This document shows positions 1-5,031 of a stretch of 11,302 nucleotides of DNA, in pieces (the first letter of the stretch is position 1; each line of letters opens with the position of its first letter). The position numbers and the translations under genes are program-made. The notes below the pieces were generated by a model. It saw only the letters and a list, made by a program, of their open reading frames with translations, searched no databases and was not told the DNA's origin. The stretch comes from Thermoleophilaceae bacterium (GTDB lineage: Bacteria; Actinomycetota; Thermoleophilia; Solirubrobacterales; Thermoleophilaceae), in contig JACCZP010000015.1 of assembly GCA_013695885.1 (NCBI GenBank), forward strand, positions 1 to 11,302. Direction: 5' to 3'.

Positions 1-278
1 AGCCCGAGCACGAAGCGCCCTCCGGAGAGGTGATCGAGCGTCATGGCCGCCATCGCCGTGGCCGCCGGTGCGCGCGCCGACATCTGCATGATCGCCGTGC
101 CCAGGCGGAGTCGCTCGGTGTGGGCACCCCACCACGAGAGCGGCGTGAGTGCGTCGGAGCCGTAGGCCTCGGCAGTCCACAGCGAGTCGAACCCGAGGCG
201 GTCGGCCTCCTGGATGAGGTCGAGCGCGCCCTCCGGCGGCCCTCCCTGCCAGTAGCCCATGTTGAGCCCGAGCTTCAC
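1..278 (-). CDS. LLM-class F420-dependent oxidoreductase, partial (N-terminal 92 residues)
   Basis: This is the start of a luciferase-like monooxygenase (LLM) family protein that runs off the left edge. Reading leftward from GTG at 278, the frame is open and encodes [10 protein letters not shown], an acidic helix (residues 16-28), [33 protein letters not shown], and [14 protein letters not shown] at the edge. This is the usual N-terminal half-barrel pattern of F420-dependent or flavin-dependent LLM oxidoreductases in actinobacteria. Such soluble enzymes typically pass hydride between F420H2 and an organic substrate; the substrate cannot be told. The GTG start is chosen because the family begins with a short first beta strand (KLGL) exactly here, and a TACTGT hexamer lies 9 nt upstream. 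It is divergent to the mau-like operon. Family call is confident; the cofactor (F420 rather than FMN) is inferred. Confidence 0.85.
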   Translation of the reverse strand, partial: MKLGLNMGYWQGGPPEGALDLIQEADRLGFDSLWTAEAYGSDALTPLSWWGAHTERLRLGTAIMQMSARAPAATAMAAMTLDHLSGGRFVLG

Positions 279-287
279 GGAGGCGGC

Positions 288-293
288 ACAGTA
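288..293 (-). promoter_or_regulatory. Possible -10 element of the LLM oxidoreductase gene
   Basis: On the minus strand TACTGT fits TANNNT and ends 9 nt before the GTG start, the same arrangement as TACCCT before the divergent operon. No -35 box or Shine-Dalgarno site is evident, so a nearly leaderless transcript is inferred. Confidence 0.35.
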
Positions 294-393
294 TCGAGCG
301 CCGGTACCCCGCGGCCTGGCCCTTGCCGCGCACGCGGCTCGACCCAGAACCTGGCCGACCTCGAGGCCCTGGGCACCTGAGCGAAGCGGCTGC

Positions 394-406
394 GCCCCGT
401 CGGGGC
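394..406. repeat. 13-bp palindrome abutting the mau-like operon -10 box
   Basis: GCCCCG-T-CGGGGC is a perfect inverted repeat with a 1-base centre, directly next to the TACCCT hexamer at 407. Its position, where a -35/-10 spacer would be, suits an operator that blocks or assists RNA polymerase. In DNA of this GC content such a short GC palindrome can also arise by chance. Confidence 0.35.
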
Positions 407-412
407 TACCCT
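407..412 (+). promoter_or_regulatory. Probable -10 element (TACCCT) of the mau-like operon
   Basis: TACCCT fits the actinobacterial TANNNT -10 pattern and ends 9 nt before the ATG at 422. No purine-rich ribosome binding site lies between, so transcription probably starts at or within a few bases of the start codon. No -35 match is visible. Confidence 0.5.
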
Positions 413-421
413 CAACCACGC

Positions 422-1309
422 ATGCTCGAGGGAGTCGCCCGGATCACCCTCGCCGCCGTGCTTGCCGCCGCCGCTGCGCTCAAGGTCGCCGACCCGCGCG
501 CGAGTCAGGCGGCGCTCTCCACCTTCGGGATCGGCACGCCGCCTGTCCGCCGCGCCGCCTTCGTCGCGATCGTCGCGTGGGAGCTCGCACTGGCCGCGGG
601 CGTGGCCGCGGGCCTGGACGTCGCCGCCTTTGCCGCCGCTGGAACGCTCACGGCCTTCGCGGCAGTCCTTCTCCTTGCATTGCGCCGTGGGCGCTCCGGC
701 GCCCCGTGCGCATGCTTCGGGTCGCGCTCGCGGGTCAGCGCGGCCGCTGTCGCGCGCAACCTCGGGCTGGCCGCCGCCTTCGCCGCGCTTCCGTTCGTGC
801 CCGACGCCCGCCTTTCGGCCACGCACTGGCTCGCGCTGGGACTCGGGGTGGCGCTGCTCGGGGTCCTCGGCCTGACCGTCGCGGTGCTGGCCCTCGCGCG
901 GGAGATCGGCGTGCTGCGCCTGGCCATCGGACCCCAGAGCGCGCTCGAGATTCCCGAGGAGGGCCCCGAGCTCGGCAGCCGCACCGACGTCCTCGCGGAG
1001 CTCGCCGACGCATCCGAGGACGCCGAGGTGTGGCTGGCGGTCTTCACCTCGGAGGGCTGCCGGGTGTGCCAGGCGCTCGAGCCGGCCGTGGCCCACCTCG
1101 CCCGCGACCCGCTCGTGAGCGTGCGCACCTTCGACGAGCGCCGCGACCCCGGCGCCTGGCGGCGCCTCGACGTGCCTGGCAGCCCGTTCGCGGTGGCCCT
1201 CGATCGGGACGGCACGGTGCTGGCCAAGGGCACGTTCAACACGCTCCCGCAGCTCGAGGGCGTGGTCGCCACCGCCGAGCGGCGGCTGCGCGAGGCCATC
1301 CGTGCCTGA
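422..1309 (+). CDS. MauE-like DoxX/MauE membrane domain fused to a MauD-like thioredoxin domain
   Basis: The 295-residue product has two parts. Residues 1-160 form a MauE/DoxX-type membrane domain with about four hydrophobic helices (roughly 4-24, 44-62, 66-88, 132-158) and the family's CACFG motif at 96-100. Residues 190-295 form a thioredoxin-like fold with WLAVFTS leading into the CRVC active site (Cys213, Cys216) and a SP cis-proline-type turn near 254-255. In methylamine utilisation operons MauE and MauD are separate proteins thought to supply thiol/disulfide chemistry in the periplasm for the disulfide-rich light chain MauA. Here they form one chain and the next gene encodes a MauA-like protein, which supports the same role. 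ATG 422 is chosen because it begins the first hydrophobic helix and sits just behind a -10-like box; an upstream in-frame start at 323 would add 33 unlikely residues. The role is inferred from family and context. Confidence 0.85.
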   Translation: MLEGVARITLAAVLAAAAALKVADPRASQAALSTFGIGTPPVRRAAFVAIVAWELALAAGVAAGLDVAAFAAAGTLTAFAAVLLLALRRGRSGAPCACFGSRSRVSAAAVARNLGLAAAFAALPFVPDARLSATHWLALGLGVALLGVLGLTVAVLALAREIGVLRLAIGPQSALEIPEEGPELGSRTDVLAELADASEDAEVWLAVFTSEGCRVCQALEPAVAHLARDPLVSVRTFDERRDPGAWRRLDVPGSPFAVALDRDGTVLAKGTFNTLPQLEGVVATAERRLREAIRA

Positions 1310-1319
1310 TGCCGGGCGG

Positions 1320-1880
1320 ATGACCGACGCGGTGGCGGCCGGTGCCTCGCGGCGAGGCTTCCTGGCGCGGGTGGGCGGCGCGCTCGTCGCCGCCATGACC
1401 GGCAGCGCGCTGCTCGCGGCGGCGCGGCCCGACGAGGCCGAGGCCTTCCACTTCTGCGGTCACACCTATACCACCGGCTCCTGCCCCCACCCGCTCGGGC
1501 GGGCGCTGCCCCGCGTGGACGCCCGTGGCTACCCGGTGCGCCCGCGCGACGGCAAGCCGGTCGACGACCGAGGCCGGTTGGTGGACGCCCAGCGCCGCCT
1601 CGTGGACGAGCGCGGCGTGCCCCTGGGCGACACCGAGGGCGATCCGCTGCCGGCGGTGGAGCGCACCTCCGTGTGCGAGGCGGTGTCCGAGCGATTCGGG
1701 TTCGAGACCGCCGTCGACGGGTCCTGGTACCGCTGCTGCAACGGCCGGGTGCGCAAGCTGATGGACTGCTGCGCGCGCCGGAGCACGCGCATCAACGGTG
1801 ACCGGGCCCTGCCCGGCTACTGCTACTCCGGCCGCAAGGTCTTCTGCGTCATGTACTACGACACCAAGGTGCCGTGTTGA
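1320..1880 (+). CDS. Tat-exported, cysteine-rich MauA-like (methylamine dehydrogenase light-chain-like) protein
   Basis: The 186-residue product starts with a twin-arginine signal: SRRGFLARVGG at 10-20, a hydrophobic stretch at 21-35 and a likely cleavage after AEA at 42. The mature part has ten cysteines (46, 55, 119, 139, 140, 150, 151, 168, 176, 186), enough for five disulfides. The pattern SW-xx-C, DCC and an aromatic-Cys pair near the C terminus resembles the methylamine dehydrogenase light chain, which carries the TTQ cofactor made from two tryptophans. This protein has only one Trp (136, in GSWYRCC); the place of the second appears to be Tyr167 (PGYCY). Residues 65-110 form an arginine/aspartate-rich insert of short DxxGxPV-like repeats absent from classical light chains. 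ATG 1320 is chosen for a normal Tat leader; GTG 1302, overlapping the upstream stop, is the alternative. It is co-transcribed with the MauED fusion and overlaps the next gene. Homology is likely; enzyme function is uncertain. Confidence 0.75.
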   Translation: MTDAVAAGASRRGFLARVGGALVAAMTGSALLAAARPDEAEAFHFCGHTYTTGSCPHPLGRALPRVDARGYPVRPRDGKPVDDRGRLVDAQRRLVDERGVPLGDTEGDPLPAVERTSVCEAVSERFGFETAVDGSWYRCCNGRVRKLMDCCARRSTRINGDRALPGYCYSGRKVFCVMYYDTKVPC

Positions 1881-2536
1881 GCCCGCTCGAGATCTCCCTG
1901 GTGGCGGCCGCCCTCGTCGCAGGCCTGACCGGTGCGTGGTCGCCGTGCGGACTCTCGATGGTGGAGACGATCGGCCCGACCGGGCACGAGGGAGGACGGC
2001 GCACGACGGCGGCCGCATGCCTCACCTTCACGGCCGGGGCCCTCGTGGGCGGCGTGGTCATCTTCGGGTCCCTCTCCCTGCTGGGGGCGTGGCTCGGGGG
2101 CGGGCACGTCGCCCTCGCCGCCGCCGCCGGGGTGGCTGCGCTCGCCGCGGTGGGGGAGGCACGCGCGGTGCGGATCGTGCCCCAGATCCGCCGCCAGGTG
2201 CCCGAGACGTGGCGCCGGACCATGCCGCTGCCGGTGGCGGCCGGGCTCTACGGCGTACTGCTCGGGCTCGGGTTCACGACGTTCGTCCTCACCCTCGCGG
2301 TGTGGGTGCTCGCGGGCTTCAGCGTCGCTCTCGGCAACCCGGTGATCGGAGCGCTCGTGGGGGTCGCCTTCGGGCTCGGGCGTGCGCTCCCCGTCGCGGT
2401 GATGGCCCCTCTGGCGGGCGCCCCGACCGGCCTGCGGCTCACCGAGCTCATGGCCGAGCGGCCGGGGATTCTGAGGGGCTTTCGCACCGTCGACGCGCTG
2501 GCGCTGTCGGCGTGCGCGGTCGCGGTCGCCGTGTGA
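1874..2536 (+). CDS. MauF/CcdA-like polytopic membrane protein
   Basis: The 220-residue product is almost entirely hydrophobic with about six helices (roughly 6-24, 44-70, 78-96, 118-146, 152-178, 204-220). The first carries GAWSPCGLSMVE (SPCG at 23-26), the SPC motif typical of CcdA/DsbD-type thiol-transfer membrane proteins and of MauF. Cys25, Cys49 and Cys214 are the only cysteines, and the matching half around 131-138 (GLGFTTFV) has none, so the two-cysteine pair of classical CcdA is not evident. MauF is needed for methylamine dehydrogenase biogenesis; here the protein follows the MauA-like gene directly, pointing to the same maturation or electron-supply job. GTG 1874 overlaps the upstream stop by 7 nt; TTG 1877 would give a 4-nt TTGA overlap and is equally plausible. 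MauF versus a general CcdA homologue cannot be settled by eye. Confidence 0.72.
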   Translation: MLSPLEISLVAAALVAGLTGAWSPCGLSMVETIGPTGHEGGRRTTAAACLTFTAGALVGGVVIFGSLSLLGAWLGGGHVALAAAAGVAALAAVGEARAVRIVPQIRRQVPETWRRTMPLPVAAGLYGVLLGLGFTTFVLTLAVWVLAGFSVALGNPVIGALVGVAFGLGRALPVAVMAPLAGAPTGLRLTELMAERPGILRGFRTVDALALSACAVAVAV

Positions 2537-2575
2537 GCGCGCCGAGACGCGGGTCGCGGGGGCCACCCCAGCCGT

Positions 2576-2581
2576 TAGGTT
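2576..2581 (+). promoter_or_regulatory. Possible -10 element of the acyl-CoA dehydrogenase gene
   Basis: TAGGTT fits TANNNT in the 109-base gap after the mau-like operon. It would give a leader of about 55-60 nt holding a small hairpin and a Shine-Dalgarno site. There is no clear -35 box, so this is tentative. Confidence 0.35.
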
Positions 2582-2584
2582 GGG

Positions 2585-2603
2585 CCCACGGCTCCCTCGT
2601 GGG
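2585..2603 (+). repeat. Short hairpin in the leader of the acyl-CoA dehydrogenase gene
   Basis: CCCACG (2585-2590) can pair with CGTGGG (2598-2603) around a 7-base loop. It lies just downstream of the TAGGTT hexamer, at or near the expected transcript start. It could stabilise the 5' end or be chance in GC-rich DNA. Confidence 0.25.
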
Positions 2604-2635
2604 GGCCGCAGGCCGACGCAGGTCCAGCCACAGCC

Positions 2636-2640
2636 GGAGG
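2636..2640 (+). promoter_or_regulatory. Ribosome binding site deciding the start at 2646
   Basis: GGAGG lies 5 nt before ATG 2646, a good Shine-Dalgarno match. It fixes the start over the in-frame TTG at 2580. Confidence 0.75.
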
Positions 2641-2645
2641 TTCGG

Positions 2646-3860
2646 ATGAGCACGGACGGGGCCCATGCGGGTGCGGAGGAGATGGACGTCGGCAAAGCGC
2701 TCGGGACCGACTACATGCTCATCCGCGACCAGCTCACCGAGGCCGAGGTCGACTACCTCGAGCGTACGCGCAGCTACGTCGACGACGAGGTGCTCCCCGT
2801 CATCGGCGACTACTGGGACCGGGCCGAGTTGCCGTGGGAGCTCATGCGACGGCTCGGGGAGCTCGGGCTCGTCGGAGACGGGATCGAGGGCTACGGCTGC
2901 CCGGAGATGAGCCCGGTGGCGGCGGGCCTCGTGAACATGGAGGTGAACCGCGGCGACGGCAGCCTCGGCACCTTCCTCGGCGTGCAGGCCGGGCTGACCA
3001 TGCGCTCGATCGCCATGTTCGGCACCGAGGACCAGAAGGAGCAGTGGCTGCCGGAGATGGCGCGTGTCGAGAAGATCGGCGCATTTGCGCTGACCGAGCC
3101 CGAGCACGGCTCCGACTCGATCGCGCTCGAGACCACCGCCCGCCGCGACGGCGATGAGTGGGTGCTCGACGGGGCCAAGCGCTGGATCGGGAACGGCACG
3201 GTCGCCGACGTGACCGTGGTCTGGGCCCGCGACACCGAGGACGACGAGGTCAAGGGCTTCATCGTGGAGAAGGACACACCCGGCTACGAGGCGAGCGTCA
3301 TCGCCGGCAAGGTGCCCGTGCGTGCCGTGTGGCAGGCCGACATCTCGCTGGAGGGCGTACGCGTGCCCGGGGAGAACCGGTTGCCCGGTGCCAATTCCTT
3401 CAAGGACGCCGGCAAGGTGCTCGCTGCCACCCGCAACCTCTGCGCGTGGGCCGCCCTCGGACACGCGGTGGCCGCCTATGACAGCGCTCTCGCCTACTCG
3501 AAGCAGCGCCACCAGTTCGGCAAGCCGATCTGCTCCTTCCAGCTCGTGCAGGAGAAGCTCGTGAAGATGCTGGCCGAGGTCACTTCCATGCAGCTCTACT
3601 GCATGCGCATCGCCCGTCTGAACGAGGAGGGCGGCATGAGGGACACGATCGCCGGGCTCGCGAAGATGAACAACACGAACAAGGCGCGGCAGGTGATCGC
3701 CCAGGCGCGCGACCTGCTCGGCGGGAACGGCGTCCTGCTCGACTACCACGTCATGCGCCACATGGCCGACATCGAGGCCATCCACACCTTCGAGGGCACG
3801 GAGACGATCCAGACCCTGATCGTCGGGCGCGACATCACGGGCGTGAGCGCCTTTGCGTGA
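2646..3860 (+). CDS. Acyl-CoA dehydrogenase, glutaryl-CoA dehydrogenase/ACX4-like branch
   Basis: The 404-residue product is a full-length acyl-CoA dehydrogenase, a soluble FAD enzyme that oxidises acyl-CoA to the trans-2-enoyl-CoA, normally passing electrons to ETF. Visible landmarks are FALTEPEHGSDS (147-158) and WIGNG (180-184) for FAD and substrate binding, RHQFGKPI (288-295), ARDLLGGNG (354-362), and TFEGTETI (381-388) with the probable catalytic base Glu383. The tail LIVGRDITGVSAF matches the glutaryl-CoA dehydrogenase branch, and RLPGANSFKDAGKVLA (245-260) recalls plant ACX4. The arginine that holds the glutaryl carboxylate in human glutaryl-CoA dehydrogenase (Arg94, before MSVQ) is not seen; the matching stretch is GSLGTFLGVQ. 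Decarboxylation of glutaryl-CoA is therefore doubtful and a short or branched monocarboxylic acyl-CoA is more likely. About 20 residues precede the core fold. It appears monocistronic, between a TAGGTT box and a strong hairpin. Confidence 0.93.
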   Translation: MSTDGAHAGAEEMDVGKALGTDYMLIRDQLTEAEVDYLERTRSYVDDEVLPVIGDYWDRAELPWELMRRLGELGLVGDGIEGYGCPEMSPVAAGLVNMEVNRGDGSLGTFLGVQAGLTMRSIAMFGTEDQKEQWLPEMARVEKIGAFALTEPEHGSDSIALETTARRDGDEWVLDGAKRWIGNGTVADVTVVWARDTEDDEVKGFIVEKDTPGYEASVIAGKVPVRAVWQADISLEGVRVPGENRLPGANSFKDAGKVLAATRNLCAWAALGHAVAAYDSALAYSKQRHQFGKPICSFQLVQEKLVKMLAEVTSMQLYCMRIARLNEEGGMRDTIAGLAKMNNTNKARQVIAQARDLLGGNGVLLDYHVMRHMADIEAIHTFEGTETIQTLIVGRDITGVSAFA

Positions 3861-3879
3861 GGTCGCCCTCGGCGACCTC
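3859..3879 (+). terminator. Hairpin terminator overlapping the acyl-CoA dehydrogenase stop codon
   Basis: GAGGTCGCC (3859-3867) pairs perfectly with GGCGACCTC (3871-3879) around a CTC loop: a 9-bp stem. It starts on the last two bases of the TGA stop and has no following U tract. It lies between convergent genes, so termination is its likely role. Confidence 0.65.
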
Positions 3880-3944
3880 CGCCAGCCTACGGTGGAGCCG
3901 GTCGCCTAACCGCTGAGAGGTCGGGCGAGCTCTACGGCCTGCCG

Positions 3945-3962
3945 AACCGGAGCGGCCCGGTT
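3945..3962 (-). terminator. Hairpin terminator of the small membrane-protein operon
   Basis: AACCGG (3945-3950) and CCGGTT (3957-3962) form a 6-bp perfect stem around a 6-base loop, one base beyond the minus-strand TGA at 3964-3966. There is no U tract. It lies opposite the acyl-CoA dehydrogenase terminator in a 103-base convergent gap. Confidence 0.5.
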
Positions 3963-3963
3963 A

Positions 3964-4257
3964 TCACCAGACGTTGCCCGGGCCCACACGACCCTCGGCT
4001 GAAGCCGCCGTGGATCCGCCCGCTCTCTGGGGGAGGCCCTCGAGTAGACCCGCCGCCTTACTCAAGTCCCTGTCGATTCCATCGAGGACGTTGGGGACGG
4101 GCTGGGTCTTGCCCGGAATCTCGGTGACGGCCGAGATGACCGTCGCCAGCGTCTGGTTGACCCGGCTCAGCGCGAGCGCGATCACGATGAGATAGCCCGC
4201 GATCACGATCACGGCTACCAGTACGAGGATCAGCAGCACGACAACGGCAGCTGTCAT
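3964..4257 (-). CDS. Small single-pass membrane protein (fifth gene of the five-gene array)
   Basis: A 97-residue product with a strongly hydrophobic N-terminal segment (about 4-31, TAAVVVLLILVLVAVIVIAG onward) and a mostly soluble tail with SRVNQTLATVISAVTEI followed by a leucine-rich helix (about 58-75), then a Gly/Ala/Ser-rich end. It has no cysteines and no enzyme motif. A GGGAG site lies about 5 nt before ATG 4257. It starts 10 nt after the stop of the previous gene, so it is almost certainly co-transcribed with it, and its own stop is followed by a hairpin. The tail shares a loose TL..V......I pattern with the third gene of the array, suggesting old duplication, but I recognise no family. 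It is longer than its neighbours only through the low-complexity C terminus. Function unknown. Confidence 0.75.
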   Translation of the reverse strand: MTAAVVVLLILVLVAVIVIAGYLIVIALALSRVNQTLATVISAVTEIPGKTQPVPNVLDGIDRDLSKAAGLLEGLPQRAGGSTAASAEGRVGPGNVW

Positions 4258-4267
4258 AGCTCTCCCT

Positions 4268-4519
4268 TCACAGAATCTTGCCGAGTGCCGCGCCGTACCG
4301 GTCGATCCGGGTACCGGTGTCGCCGACTAGCCGCTGCGTCGTTGGCAGGTCGTCCACCGCGTCGAGGAGTGAGACGAGGGAGGCGCTCCGGGCCCGGAGC
4401 CCGACGGCCGTCCTCTCGATCTCCCTGACCGGCACCATCACTCGCTGGAATAGCGCGACCACGACCGGGACGACCACCAGCAGCAGCAGCACATTGCCGA
4501 TCCACAGGAGTGCCACCAT
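4268..4519 (-). CDS. Small single-pass membrane protein (fourth gene of the array)
   Basis: An 83-residue product: transmembrane helix at about 4-24 (LLWIGNVLLLLVVVPVVVAL), then a basic stretch RVMVPVREIERTAVGLRARS, then an amphipathic region ending RIDRYGAALGKIL. The arginines right after the helix suggest, by the positive-inside rule, that the tail is cytoplasmic. ATG 4519 is chosen because its A is the last base of the preceding gene's TGA (TGATG), a classic coupled start, and because the hydrophobic helix begins there; the same frame stays open upstream to 4807 but encodes only low-quality arginine/glycine-rich sequence across the neighbouring gene. The tail heptad-like spacing (SLVSLLDAVDDL) suggests self- or partner-association. 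No family recognised. Confidence 0.72.
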   Translation of the reverse strand: MVALLWIGNVLLLLVVVPVVVALFQRVMVPVREIERTAVGLRARSASLVSLLDAVDDLPTTQRLVGDTGTRIDRYGAALGKIL

Positions 4520-4779
4520 CAGCGCCTCGCCGCCAGCTCGGCCTTCTCGGCCACTCCCGAGAGAACCTCCACGATGGCCCTGAGCCGCGTGTTGATGACG
4601 GGCGCACCCACCTTGAGGATGCCCAGGTCCTTCTCGATCTGTCCGACCTGACCGTCCACCCTGGCGAGCGTGTCGGCGATCGAGTGAAGCCGACCGGCGA
4701 GCAGATGGAGGAAGCCCCCAAGTACGGCCACGAGAGCCACGATCTCGAGAATGCTCAGGACTATCAGCAGCGCGGTCAT
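4519..4779 (-). CDS. Small single-pass membrane protein with helical tail (third gene of the array)
   Basis: An 86-residue product: transmembrane helix at about 4-28 (LLIVLSILEIVALVAVLGGF) and a tail with regular hydrophobic spacing, HSIADTLARVDGQVGQIEKD then VINTRLRAIVEVLSGVAEKA. This looks like an alpha-helical, possibly coiled-coil tail of the sort seen in DUF948/YoxC-type membrane proteins. That resemblance is in architecture only; I see no decisive motif. ATG 4779 overlaps the previous gene's TGA as ATGA, and the last base of its own stop is the first of the next ATG, so translation of three consecutive genes is linked. No cysteine, no catalytic signature. Function unknown; a structural or scaffold subunit is a guess. 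Confidence 0.75.
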   Translation of the reverse strand: MTALLIVLSILEIVALVAVLGGFLHLLAGRLHSIADTLARVDGQVGQIEKDLGILKVGAPVINTRLRAIVEVLSGVAEKAELAARR

Positions 4780-5027
4780 TGCCTTGAGAGGTAGTCGTCG
4801 TGGACAACGGCTTCCGCCTTGATCTGGTTCAAGACCGCCGCGGTCGTCAGGAGATCCCTGATCTTGGCGGTGTTGGCCGCCACTCCTTCTCCGGCGCCGA
4901 CCAGAGGGGTGACCCCCGACTCGATGGCGCACACCTGGCGGTAGAGAAACGCCAGCAGAGCAGCCACCACGACGAGTACTACCGCGCCAAGGGCCAGAGC
5001 GACCCACCACACGCTGGTGTCTTCCAC
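4776..5027 (-). CDS. Small single-pass membrane protein (second gene of the array)
   Basis: An 83-residue product: a short acidic N terminus (VEDTSVWW), transmembrane helix at about 7-28 (WVALALGAVVLVVVAALLAF), then YRQVCAIESGV and a polar tail ending DDYLSRQ. It has one cysteine (33) just after the membrane segment, the only cysteine among the five small proteins. The tail (VAANTAKIRDLLTTAAVLNQ) is predicted helical by its spacing. GTG 5027 lies 4 nt after the stop of the first gene. Its TGA is inside the ATGA overlap that starts the third gene. No known family recognised. Confidence 0.72.
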   Translation of the reverse strand: MEDTSVWWVALALGAVVLVVVAALLAFLYRQVCAIESGVTPLVGAGEGVAANTAKIRDLLTTAAVLNQIKAEAVVHDDYLSRQ

Positions 5028-5031
5028 TGCC

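Noticed and set aside
275..1396. Long minus-strand open frame (373 codons) opposite the MauE-MauD fusion
   Set aside because: Its translation is Arg/Ala/Gly/Glu/His-rich without domains, while the plus strand encodes a recognisable protein; it is a GC-rich antisense shadow.
2448..3785. Minus-strand open frame of 445 codons opposite the acyl-CoA dehydrogenase
   Set aside because: The His/Asp/Val/Leu-rich composition is typical of the antisense of a GC-rich gene; the plus strand has full catalytic motifs and a ribosome binding site.
2646..3860. Naming the acyl-CoA dehydrogenase gcdH or isovaleryl-CoA dehydrogenase from the leucine-pathway context
   Set aside because: The glutaryl-binding Arg is not seen, and the catalytic Glu is in the EGT position rather than the isovaleryl-CoA dehydrogenase one; five unrelated genes separate it from the carboxylase.
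4268..4807. Single 179-residue protein including the fourth small gene
   Set aside because: The first 96 residues are low-quality Arg/Gly/Ser-rich sequence crossing the third gene in another frame; ATG 4519 with the TGATG overlap and the transmembrane start fits far better.
4519..5010. Single 163-residue protein including the third small gene
   Set aside because: The same reasoning applies: the upstream part is a shadow of the second gene, and the true start is ATG 4779 in the ATGA overlap.
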